Assembly (NCBI GenBank): GCA_937996725.1
Contig: CALKUR010000089.1
Span: 1 to 39,295, forward strand
Length of the DNA: 39,295 bases
Direction of reading: 5' to 3'
Origin: an uncultured Dechloromonas sp.
GTDB lineage: Bacteria; Pseudomonadota; Gammaproteobacteria; Burkholderiales; Rhodocyclaceae
Notes under the pieces: model-generated
Told to the model about the DNA's origin: nothing
Database searches by the model: none
Seen by the model: the letters and a program-made list of their open reading frames with translations, nothing else
Translations under genes and position numbers: made by a program
In this document: positions 31,960-39,295 of the stretch, piece after piece
Layout: every line of letters begins with the position of its first letter
How positions within the stretch are numbered: the stretch's first letter is position 1

Positions 31960-32759
31960 CAGGCACTTTCCAAGAGCTGCGCATCGAGATCGGATGCCGG
32001 ATAATGAAAATGCACGGGGCCATCGGGCTGAGCATGCACAAACTGATAGACATAGGGATCCGTCGAGACCCGGATTTCTCCTGGCGTACCCTCGCCGACC
32101 ACGCGGCCAGCCGACATGAAATACACATAATCGACGACAGCCAGTGACTCATGCACATCGTGGGTCACCATCACCGAGGTGGCGCCCAGCGCATCGGTCA
32201 GTCGACGGATCAGGGTGGCAATAATTGACAGTGAAATCGGGTCGAGTCCGGTAAAAGGCTCGTCAAACAGAATCAATTCGGGATCCAGCGCCACCGATCG
32301 AGCCAGCGCGACGCGGCGCGCCATGCCGCCGGACAGTTCGGCCGGCATCAACTGTGCCGCACCGCGCAAACCCACCGCTTCGAGCTTCAGCAATACCAGA
32401 TCGCGGATCGCCGATTCCGGCAAGCGCGTATGCTCTCGCAAGGGGAATGCGACATTGTCGTAAACCGAGAGATCCGTAAACAGTGCGCCAAACTGGAACA
32501 GCATCCCCATCCGGCGACGCATCTCGTAGAGATCCTTTTGCGCGAAAGCGCCCACATCCATGCCCGCCACACGGATCTTGCCGCGCGTTGGTTGCAGCTG
32601 GCCACCAATCAGGCGCAGTAACGTCGTCTTGCCACAACCGGAGCCGCCCATGATCGCCGTCAACTTGCCCTTCGGCAGTTGCATATCGATCCCGGAAAGC
32701 ACGGGGCGATCGCCATAAGCGAAATCCAGCCCGGTAATTTCTACATAAGGGGTCGACAT
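31959..32759 (-). CDS. mlaF: Lipid ABC transporter ATPase MlaF
   Basis: MlaF powers phospholipid transport by the Mla system. The 266-residue ATPase has Walker A GGSGCGKTT (38-46), the LFQFGALFTDLSVYDNV Q-loop region, signature LSGGMARRVALARS, Walker B LILFDEPFTGLDP and the VTHD switch. I chose the ATG at 32759; a TTG six bases upstream is less likely. It is the first gene of the long minus-strand chain and diverges from the ferritin-like gene across about 186 bases, where its promoter must lie. I found no clear hexamers there. Confidence 0.95.
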   Translation of the reverse strand: MSTPYVEITGLDFAYGDRPVLSGIDMQLPKGKLTAIMGGSGCGKTTLLRLIGGQLQPTRGKIRVAGMDVGAFAQKDLYEMRRRMGMLFQFGALFTDLSVYDNVAFPLREHTRLPESAIRDLVLLKLEAVGLRGAAQLMPAELSGGMARRVALARSVALDPELILFDEPFTGLDPISLSIIATLIRRLTDALGATSVMVTHDVHESLAVVDYVYFMSAGRVVGEGTPGEIRVSTDPYVYQFVHAQPDGPVHFHYPASDLDAQLLESA

Positions 32760-32945
32760 TGGCAAATCATCTTGGGGTTTGGAACATATTTCTCAATTTT
32801 ACCACCCCTTCGGGTCGCAGACTTGTCCCGATTTGGGTGGGAATTTCTCAAAGAATGCCGAAATTACTTGGATCTTGGGCATCTATATCAGGTCTTCATT
32901 GCTAAAATACGTGACAAACACCAAACCATTCAAAAAAAGTCCATC

Positions 32946-33773
32946 ATGCTCTTCCACGATCTCTATCACAGCCTTGAAAAAGCCCGTTGGTCCATGGCTG
33001 ACGACGTTCCCTGGGGCGAATTCGACCCCAGTAAGCTGACCGAAGAGCAGGCGCTGACCATCAAATACAACGCCATCACCGAATGGGCTGCTCTGCCGGC
33101 GACTGAGATGTTCCTGCGCGACAATCGCGACGACTCCGATTTCAGCGCTTTCATGAGCATCTGGTTTTACGAAGAACAGAAGCACGCGCTGGTGCTGATG
33201 GAGTATCTACGCCGATTCCGCCCGGACCTCTGCCCAACGGAAGAAGAGTTGCACGCCGTTCGCTTTGAATTTGACCCGGCCCCCAAACTGGAAACACTGA
33301 TGCTGCACTTCTGTGGCGAAGTGCGCCTGACCCAGTGGTACCGCCGGGCCGGCGAATGGCACACCGAACCGGTGATCAAGAAGATTTATGATCTGCTATC
33401 GCGTGATGAAGCGCGCCACGGGGGTGCGTATCTCAAGTATATGAAACGCGCCATTGATACCTACGGCAAAGTGGCTGCCCAGGCCTTCGCCAAGATCGGC
33501 GTCCTGATGGCCAGTTCGGCCCGTACGCAAAAGGCGCTGCACCCCACGAACCTGCATGTGAACAAAGCGCTTTACCCGCAAGACACCGTGCAGAGCCGGA
33601 TTCCGGATCCGGCATGGCTGGAGCACTGGCTCGACACCCAGATCAAATTCGACAAGATTTGCGAAGATCGCGTTATCGGCGGCATTCTGCGCAATATGTC
33701 CAGCCTGTTCGAACGCACTTTCGAAACCGTGCAGGATCTGAACCGTTTCCGTAAGTCGTTGGCGACGGCCTGA
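32946..33773 (+). CDS. Ferritin-like di-iron protein (acyl-ACP desaturase/R2-like)
   Basis: From the ATG at 32946 the product is 275 residues. It shows two ExxH helices, EEQKH (E77, H80) and DEARH (E155, H158). Each is preceded by a possible glutamate ligand about 30 residues earlier (E46 and E125). This is the four-helix di-iron plan of ribonucleotide reductase R2 and acyl-ACP desaturases, and the function is probably oxidative. The substrate is unknown. A much longer in-frame ORF reaches back to 32679 into mlaF on the other strand and has no family resemblance there. The stop overlaps the next start (TGATG), so it is coupled to rfaE2. Confidence 0.8.
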   Translation: MLFHDLYHSLEKARWSMADDVPWGEFDPSKLTEEQALTIKYNAITEWAALPATEMFLRDNRDDSDFSAFMSIWFYEEQKHALVLMEYLRRFRPDLCPTEEELHAVRFEFDPAPKLETLMLHFCGEVRLTQWYRRAGEWHTEPVIKKIYDLLSRDEARHGGAYLKYMKRAIDTYGKVAAQAFAKIGVLMASSARTQKALHPTNLHVNKALYPQDTVQSRIPDPAWLEHWLDTQIKFDKICEDRVIGGILRNMSSLFERTFETVQDLNRFRKSLATA

Positions 33774-34273
33774 TGACCCATATCAGCGACCTTCCGTTAC
33801 CGAGTTTTGAACAGAAGATTGTTCAGCCCGGCGACTTGGCCGCGCACGTAGCACAATTACCGCGGCCGATTGTATTTACGAATGGTTGCTTCGATATCCT
33901 GCACCGCGGTCATGTGACTTATCTAGCACAGGCACGTGCATTAGGCGGATCGCTCATTATCGCCGCCAATACGGACGCTTCTGTTAAGCGGCTGGGCAAA
34001 GGCGATGATCGCCCGATGAACCCACTGGATAACCGCATGGCGGTTCTGGCCGCGCTCGAAAGCGTTTCACTGGTCACCTGGTTTGATGAAGACACGCCGA
34101 TCGAACGCATCCTAGACTGCAAACCCGACATTCTCGTCAAGGGCGGCGATTGGGCCGTCGACAACATTGTTGGCGCACAGGAAGTGCGTGGCTGGGGCGG
34201 TCAAGTCGTCTCCATCCCCTTCCTGCACCAGACTTCGACCACGGCGATGGTCAACAAAATACGGGGCGGCTAA
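33773..34273 (+). CDS. rfaE2: D-glycero-beta-D-manno-heptose 1-phosphate adenylyltransferase
   Basis: This 166-residue nucleotidyltransferase has VFTNGCFDILHRGHVTYL (34-51) with the HxGH motif at 44-47, RPMNPLDNRMAVLAALESV and the C-terminal TSTTAMVNKI (ISSTKI-like) region. It corresponds to the second domain of HldE and makes ADP-heptose for the LPS inner core. The kinase domain is not fused and not in the window, as usual in betaproteobacteria with split rfaE1/rfaE2. It shares one base with the ferritin-like gene upstream. Its stop overlaps the convergent kup stop by four bases. Confidence 0.92.
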   Translation: MTHISDLPLPSFEQKIVQPGDLAAHVAQLPRPIVFTNGCFDILHRGHVTYLAQARALGGSLIIAANTDASVKRLGKGDDRPMNPLDNRMAVLAALESVSLVTWFDEDTPIERILDCKPDILVKGGDWAVDNIVGAQEVRGWGGQVVSIPFLHQTSTTAMVNKIRGG

Positions 34274-36168
34274 AGCGCGACCTGAGTGCCGAGCTCAACC
34301 ACACGGTTGGTCGGAATGTTGAAATAGCTCGTCGCACTATCCGCATTGCGGTACATAGTGATGAATAACTTCTCACGCCAGAAGGCCATTTCGGAGTTCA
34401 GCTTAGGAATCAGTGTTTCGCGACCGAGGAAGAATGACGTTTCCATCATGTTGATCGGCAAACCATGGTCCGCACATAGCGCGAGTGCTGCAGGAATGTT
34501 CGGTTCTTCCTTGAAGCCGTAGCGAATCAATATCGTCCAGAAGTTTTCTTTAAGCGGCGTCACTTCGACGCGATCTGTCTCTGGCACAAACGGTACGTCC
34601 TCGATCTGCACACAGGTGACCAGCACTTTTTCGTGCAGCACCTTGTTATGCATCATATTGTGCAACAGCGCATGCGGCACACCGGTCAGATCGCCATTCA
34701 GGAAAATGGCAACGCCCGGAACGCGCTGCGGCCCGCCCACGGCCAGGCTGCCGACGAACGCATCCAGACGGAGTTCTTCACTACGCAGTCGTTTACGCAA
34801 CAGGTCACGGCCGCGCTTCCAGGTCGTCATGATGGTAAAGATCACCAGGCCGGCGACCAGCGGGAACCAACCGCCATCGGGAATCTTCTGGATGTTGGCC
34901 CATAAGAAAATCAATTCGAAAGACAGGAAGCATGCAAAGAGCAATGCCGCGCGATACCAACCCCAGTTCCAGATTTTTGCGGCAACAACCACGGCCAGCA
35001 GCGAGGTAATGACCATATCGCCCGTGACGGCCAGGCCGTAAGCCGCGGCCAGATTGTTCGACGATTTGAACGTGAGGACCAGCAGAATCACCGCGGCCAA
35101 CTGCAACCAGTTGACCCCCGGCATGTAGATCTGGCCCTGCTCTTTTTCGGAGGTGTGCGTCACCAGCATACGTGGCACAAAGCCGAGCTGCATGGCCTGA
35201 CGCGTCATCGAATAGGCGCCGGTGATTACGGCCTGCGACGCGATCACGGTCGCACAGGTGGCCAGACAGACCAGCGGGAAGCGCAGGTATTCAGGCACGC
35301 CCATATAAAACGGGTTATCGACCGCGTCTGGATTACCAAGTACCAGGGCCGCCTGACCGAAGTAGTTGAGCACCAGCGCCGGCAGCACGAAGAACGCCCA
35401 GGCTAGGCGGATCGGTTTGCGACCGAAGTGACCCATGTCGGCATAGAGGGCCTCGGCACCGGTGACGGCCAGCACCACGTTACCCATGGCGAACACCGCC
35501 ATATGCGGGTTATCAAACAGCAAATGGATGGCATACATCGGATTGAGCGCCAGCAGGACGTGCGGGTTCTCGATCACGTTGTATACCCCCATCACACCCA
35601 GCACCGCAAACCAGACGCCCATGACAGGACCGAAGAAGGCGCCGACCTTGGCCGTGCCGTGTTTCTGGAACATGAAGAGCCCGGCCAGAATCACGATCGT
35701 GATGGGAATGACCACGTTATTAAACTGGGGCGCGACGACCTGCAGACCTTCCACCGCGGACAATACGGAAATCGCCGGCGTGACCATGCCGTCGCCATAG
35801 AACATGGCAGTGCCGAGAATGCCGGCCAGCATGATCCACTTGGCCCGCTTCGGCTTATCCTGGGCTTCATGCAAGGCCAGCGCGATCAGCGCCATCATGC
35901 CGCCCTCGCCCCGGTTATCGGCACGCAGGATGAACACGATGTATTTGAGCGAGACGATGATCATCAGCGCCCAGAAGATCATCGACAGGCCCCCAAACAC
36001 ATTGGCCTCGGTCAGCGGAATCGGATGATTACCCGCAAAGAGTTCCTTGAAAGCGTACAGGGGGCTTGTACCGATATCCCCGTACACGACACCCAGCGCG
36101 CCTAAGACGAGCAACTGCAAGCTCGTCTTGTGCTCAGACACTGAAGTACTCGACGTTGCTGCCGACAT
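34270..36168 (-). CDS. kup: Low-affinity potassium uptake protein Kup
   Basis: Kup imports K+ with protons. The 632-residue protein has the hallmark GALGVVYGDIGTSPLYAFKE near the N-terminus, VFILRADNRGEGGMMALIALA, FYGDGMVTPAISVLSAVEGL and TGAEALYADMGHFGRKPIR, then about 12 helices and a soluble C-terminal domain. I chose the ATG at 36168, with GGGAG six bases upstream; a TTG at 36180 is less likely. It follows ssb by 58 bases on the same strand, with no clear terminator between. Confidence 0.95.
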   Translation of the reverse strand: MSAATSSTSVSEHKTSLQLLVLGALGVVYGDIGTSPLYAFKELFAGNHPIPLTEANVFGGLSMIFWALMIIVSLKYIVFILRADNRGEGGMMALIALALHEAQDKPKRAKWIMLAGILGTAMFYGDGMVTPAISVLSAVEGLQVVAPQFNNVVIPITIVILAGLFMFQKHGTAKVGAFFGPVMGVWFAVLGVMGVYNVIENPHVLLALNPMYAIHLLFDNPHMAVFAMGNVVLAVTGAEALYADMGHFGRKPIRLAWAFFVLPALVLNYFGQAALVLGNPDAVDNPFYMGVPEYLRFPLVCLATCATVIASQAVITGAYSMTRQAMQLGFVPRMLVTHTSEKEQGQIYMPGVNWLQLAAVILLVLTFKSSNNLAAAYGLAVTGDMVITSLLAVVVAAKIWNWGWYRAALLFACFLSFELIFLWANIQKIPDGGWFPLVAGLVIFTIMTTWKRGRDLLRKRLRSEELRLDAFVGSLAVGGPQRVPGVAIFLNGDLTGVPHALLHNMMHNKVLHEKVLVTCVQIEDVPFVPETDRVEVTPLKENFWTILIRYGFKEEPNIPAALALCADHGLPINMMETSFFLGRETLIPKLNSEMAFWREKLFITMYRNADSATSYFNIPTNRVVELGTQVAL

Positions 36169-36226
36169 GATGACTCCCAACGACTAATTCAAAACAGAAC
36201 GTCGAATACCGACCATCAAACCCGCA

Positions 36227-36682
36227 TTAGAACGGGATATCGTCGTCCAGATCCGCCACATTGGCCGGCGGGCGGCGGTTAGCGTTGCTCCCTGCAGCGG
36301 CAGCCGGTGCAAATGGATCGTCACGGCTGACCGGTTCACCCTGGCCTTCACGGCGGCCAAGCATTTTCATTTCGGTGGCTTCGACTTCGGTCGTGTAGCG
36401 CTCCTGGCCATCCTTATCCTGCCATTTGCGGGTTTTGATACGACCCTCGATATAAACCTGCGAGCCTTTTTTCAGGTACTGACCCGCGATTTCGGCCAGG
36501 CGACGGTAGAAGACGACGCGGTGCCATTCGGTGGATTCACGCTGCTCGCCGCTGGCCTTGTCGCGCCAGGTATCGGTCGTTGCAAGGCGGATATTACATA
36601 CGGCATCGCCTGAAGTGGTGTAACGGGTTTCGGGATCTGCGCCGAGGTTACCGATGAGTATTACTTTATTGAGCGATGCCAT
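36227..36682 (-). CDS. ssb: Single-stranded DNA-binding protein
   Basis: SSB coats single-stranded DNA in replication and repair. The 151-residue protein has the OB-fold beginning MASLNKVILIGNLGADPETR, EWHRVVFYRRLAEIAGQYLKKGSQVYIEGR and a flexible linker, and ends in the DDDIPF tip that recruits partner proteins. AGGAG lies about eight bases upstream. It is close to uvrA (only the MFS gene between), a neighbourhood conserved in many proteobacteria, where uvrA and ssb are usually divergent. Confidence 0.97.
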   Translation of the reverse strand: MASLNKVILIGNLGADPETRYTTSGDAVCNIRLATTDTWRDKASGEQRESTEWHRVVFYRRLAEIAGQYLKKGSQVYIEGRIKTRKWQDKDGQERYTTEVEATEMKMLGRREGQGEPVSRDDPFAPAAAAGSNANRRPPANVADLDDDIPF

Positions 36683-36758
36683 ATCAAATCTCCTAAGTTA
36701 ACGAGTGTAGCGGCCAAAAAGATGGCTTACCGAACCGACAGAATATCATGACGCAGGT

Positions 36759-37976
36759 TTATGCTGGGAGTCGGGCCGGCCACTTCCACGAAATCACCAG
36801 CCAGATCAAGGCTAAGAGGCCACATCCGGCAAAAACGGCCGCGTATCCGCCCACTTGTAGCAACCAGCCGCCGAAGGCACCTCCGACAAACAAGCCTAAA
36901 GATTGCAAGGTGTTATAGAGCCCGAGCGCCTGCGCCTTGCCAGCCGCCGGAGCGATGCGGGAGATCAGCGAGGGTTGTAGCGCCTCCAGCATATTGAAGC
37001 CACTGAAGAACAACGCAATCAGCCCGAAAATCCATAAAACTGCGGCGACCTCCGAAGGCGCTGTGAATTGCAAAAATCCAAGAAAGCCCAGCTGGGTGAG
37101 GCACAGAAACAGAATTGCCAGGCTAAAGACCTGTGCCATGCGACCGTGGCGCTCGGCCTGCATCATGGCCGGCCAAAGGACAACCAGCGCGACCAACACG
37201 GCCGGCAGATAGACCATCCAGTGCCGCGAGAGCGGCAAATCGGCCAACTGGATTAGCAACGCTGGTACGGCGACCCACATGGCGATCTGGATGGCGTGCA
37301 AGACAAATACGCCCAGATTCAGACGAAAGAGGCGCGGATCACGTAGTACCTGCCCAAAGGTCCCGGCGGTCCGCTCGGGCAATGGCGGCGCCGGTGGCAC
37401 CAGCCGAAACAACGTCCAGAAAGCACCCAGTCCCAACCCGCAAGTCAGCCAAAACAGGCCACTCAAGCCAATCCAGCCATAGACCACCGGCGCAACGGCT
37501 AGCGACAACGCAAACATCAGGGCAATCGAGCCGCCAATCATGGCCATGGCCTTGCTGCGCTGGCTGTCGCGGGTCAAATCCGCCACCAGCGCCGTAATGG
37601 CAGCGGAAATAGCCCCGCTGCCCTGAATCATGCGGCCCCAGGTCATGGCTTCCACAGAATCGGCCAAGGCGCAGACAACGCTGCCGACCACGAACAGCGT
37701 CAAACCAAAGGCAATGACCGGTTTTCGCCCCCAGCGATCCGCCGCTAGACCCAGCGGCAGCTGTAGGCAGGCCTGCGTCAGGCCGTAGGCACCCAGCGCC
37801 AGACCGACTGCAGCGACATCCTGGCCGCCGACCAGGCTGCGGGCGGCAACAGCAAAGACCGGCAACACAATAAATAAGCCCAGCATGCGTAACGCAAAAA
37901 TGGCAGCCAACCCTACTGCAGCGCGCTTCTCAGCGGGCAGCATGGGTTCTTTGGGCAGATGGGTGGATTTAGTCAT
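36759..37976 (-). CDS. MFS transporter, drug/sugar efflux type
   Basis: The 405-residue protein has 12 hydrophobic helices, with the MFS motif A variant LGLAADRWGRKPV between helices 2 and 3 and GRMIQGSGAISAA in helix 4, typical of proton-driven exporters of the DHA family. The substrate is unknown. Possible starts are ATG at 37976 (chosen), GTG at 37997 and ATG at 37943. None has a strong ribosome-binding site. The gene sits between ssb and uvrA, a common arrangement in betaproteobacteria. Confidence 0.9.
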   Translation of the reverse strand: MTKSTHLPKEPMLPAEKRAAVGLAAIFALRMLGLFIVLPVFAVAARSLVGGQDVAAVGLALGAYGLTQACLQLPLGLAADRWGRKPVIAFGLTLFVVGSVVCALADSVEAMTWGRMIQGSGAISAAITALVADLTRDSQRSKAMAMIGGSIALMFALSLAVAPVVYGWIGLSGLFWLTCGLGLGAFWTLFRLVPPAPPLPERTAGTFGQVLRDPRLFRLNLGVFVLHAIQIAMWVAVPALLIQLADLPLSRHWMVYLPAVLVALVVLWPAMMQAERHGRMAQVFSLAILFLCLTQLGFLGFLQFTAPSEVAAVLWIFGLIALFFSGFNMLEALQPSLISRIAPAAGKAQALGLYNTLQSLGLFVGGAFGGWLLQVGGYAAVFAGCGLLALIWLVISWKWPARLPA

Positions 37977-37986
37977 AAATAAACAG

Positions 37987-38016
37987 TTGCGATGCACAAA
38001 CGCGGCCGCGTAATAT
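37987..38016 (+). promoter_or_regulatory. Candidate promoter of uvrA
   Basis: TTGCGA (37987-37992) and TAATAT (38011-38016) are 18 bases apart on the plus strand. The -10 lies inside a perfect palindrome GTAATATTAC (38010-38019). No CTGT-N8-ACAG LexA box is recognisable here. Confidence 0.5.
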
Positions 38017-38070
38017 TACCAGTTGGCCTTCGGCCGACCGGCTCCGGCCGCAGCTTTATCGGAAGACCTC

Positions 38071-39295
38071 ATGGAAGACATCCGCATCCGCGGTGCACGC
38101 ACGCACAACCTGCAGAACATCAGCCTCGACTTGCCACGTCATAAGCTGATTGTGATTACCGGCCTCTCGGGTTCCGGCAAGAGCTCACTCGCCTTCGATA
38201 CGCTCTATGCCGAAGGCCAACGCCGCTACGTCGAGAGTCTTTCGGCTTATGCCCGCCAGTTTCTGCAGCTCATGGAAAAACCCGACGTTGATCTGATCGA
38301 AGGTCTATCACCCGCCATTTCCATCGAGCAGAAAGCCACCAGCCATAACCCGCGCTCCACCGTGGGCACGGTCACCGAAATCCACGACTACCTGCGCCTG
38401 CTCTTCGCCCGTGCCGGCACACCCTACTGCCCGGAACATCATCTCCCCCTGCAAGCACAGACGGTGTCGCAGATGGTCGACCATGTGCTGTCGCTGCCAG
38501 AAGAAACCAAGCTGATGATCCTCGCACCGGTCGTGGCTAATCGCAAAGGGGAACAGCAGGATCTATTTGCCGAACTACGCGCGCAAGGCTTTGTGCGTCT
38601 GCGCGTCGACGGCGAGATTTGCGAAATCGATGCCCTGCCCAAGCTCGACAAGAACAAGAAGCACGACATCGATGTCGTGATTGATCGCCTCAAGGTGCGC
38701 GAAGATACCCGCCAACGCCTGGCCGAGAGCTTTGAAGTCGCGCTGCGCCATGCGGATGGCCGTGCCATTGCTTTGAATATGGACACCGGCGAGGAACATC
38801 TGTTCTCCGCCCGCTTCTCGTGCCCGCACTGTAACTTTGCACTACAGGAACTCGAACCGCGCATCTTCTCGTTTAACAACCCGATGGGTGCCTGCCCGAA
38901 GTGTGACGGTCTGGGTGTCATCCAATTCTTCGACCCGAAACGCGTCGTCGCGCATCCGGAACTATCACTCTCTTCGGGCGCTATTCGTGGCTGGGATCGA
39001 CGGAATCAGTTCTACTTTCAGATGATTGTGGCGCTGGCCGAATACTACGGTTTCGATGTCACGACGCCCTTTAACGAACTACCAGAAGACACCCGCCAAA
39101 TCATTCTGTATGGCTCCGGCGAAGAAAGCCTGCCGTTCCAGTACCTAAACGAACGGGGCAAGCTCACCGTGCGCGAGCATACCTTCGAAGGCATCATCCC
39201 CAACCTGGAACGCCGTTACCGGGAAACCGATTCGTCGACCGTCCGCGAAGAGCTTGCCAAATACGTCAGCGACACGGTGTGCCCGGACTGCCAAG
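38071..39295 (+). CDS. uvrA: Excinuclease ABC subunit A, 5' part
   Basis: UvrA detects DNA damage in nucleotide excision repair. The first 408 codons are present and the frame is open to the window end, out of about 940 expected. Visible are MEDIRIRGARTHNLQNI, Walker A GLSGSGKSSL (31-40), the RRYVESLSAYARQFL block, the UvrB-binding region (about 120-250) and the first zinc module with Cys251, Cys254, Cys275 and Cys278. GGAAGA sits six bases before the ATG. The two ABC signature motifs and second ATPase lie beyond the window. It is divergent from the MFS gene. Confidence 0.97.
   Translation, partial: MEDIRIRGARTHNLQNISLDLPRHKLIVITGLSGSGKSSLAFDTLYAEGQRRYVESLSAYARQFLQLMEKPDVDLIEGLSPAISIEQKATSHNPRSTVGTVTEIHDYLRLLFARAGTPYCPEHHLPLQAQTVSQMVDHVLSLPEETKLMILAPVVANRKGEQQDLFAELRAQGFVRLRVDGEICEIDALPKLDKNKKHDIDVVIDRLKVREDTRQRLAESFEVALRHADGRAIALNMDTGEEHLFSARFSCPHCNFALQELEPRIFSFNNPMGACPKCDGLGVIQFFDPKRVVAHPELSLSSGAIRGWDRRNQFYFQMIVALAEYYGFDVTTPFNELPEDTRQIILYGSGEESLPFQYLNERGKLTVREHTFEGIIPNLERRYRETDSSTVREELAKYVSDTVCPDCQ

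Noticed and set aside
32679..32945. N-terminal extension of the ferritin-like gene
   Set aside because: The extra 89 codons run antisense through the mlaF start and show no family similarity. The internal ATG at 32946 begins at a plausible N-terminus.
35428..36105. Long plus-strand ORF opposite kup
   Set aside because: It is rich in His, Arg and Gln, a typical antisense shadow of a GC-rich membrane protein gene, with no domain of its own.
37977..38070. LexA (SOS) box upstream of uvrA
   Set aside because: Only a CTGT half-site near the MFS start is visible (minus strand), without the ACAG partner at the right spacing.

Overview
The window is about 39 kb of tightly packed chromosomal core genome from a betaproteobacterium. 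The main clue is gene order. The mlaFEDACB / ABC-2 transporter / ibaG / murA / hisG-hisD ... hisB-hisH-hisA-hisF-hisI-hisE / HIT / tatABC chain is typical of Betaproteobacteria, as are HAD-pcnB-folK-panB-panC and the ssb / MFS / uvrA divergence. A Neisseriales-like lineage is possible but not proven. Base composition is moderately GC-rich. I saw no tRNA, rRNA, CRISPR array, prophage or insertion sequence.

Layout. Bases 1-14 match the 3' end of the Illumina adapter. Bases 15 to about 436 look like a chimeric join of unrelated gene fragments (SCO1/SenC on minus, M20 amidohydrolase on plus). Trustworthy sequence starts in the C-terminal half of a HAD-IB phosphatase. It runs on the plus strand through pcnB, folK, panB, panC and panD (RNA polyadenylation, folate and pantothenate synthesis). 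cobA (siroheme) diverges from a CBS-domain gene that is followed by a CYTH phosphatase. A type IV pilin gene forms its own unit with a clear promoter and terminator. Next comes a minus-strand operon: P-type ATPase, two phosphoribosyltransferases and an unknown membrane protein. sucC-sucD, Nif3 and a YafJ-type glutamine amidotransferase follow.

From about 15.9 to 32.8 kb nearly everything is on the minus strand. In transcription order this is mlaF-E-D-A-C-B (outer-membrane lipid asymmetry), an ABC-2 exporter, ibaG, murA (peptidoglycan), hisG, hisD, two short chromate-transporter-like genes, and then, after a break, hisB-H-A-F-I-E, a HIT hydrolase and tatA-B-C. hisC lies in the break on the opposite strand, so the histidine cluster is split into separate transcription units. 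All listed his enzymes are present except hisZ, which the short HisG should need, and hisN/hisB-N-type phosphatase.

The right end holds a putative di-iron ferritin/desaturase-like protein translationally coupled to a heptose-1-phosphate adenylyltransferase (rfaE2), then kup (potassium uptake), ssb, an MFS exporter and the first 408 codons of uvrA, cut by the window end.

No clearly new biological system is visible. The best leads are the ATPase/phosphoribosyltransferase/membrane-protein operon, the broken histidine operon with the inserted transporter pair, the hairpin between tatA and tatB, and an MlaA without a lipidation cysteine.
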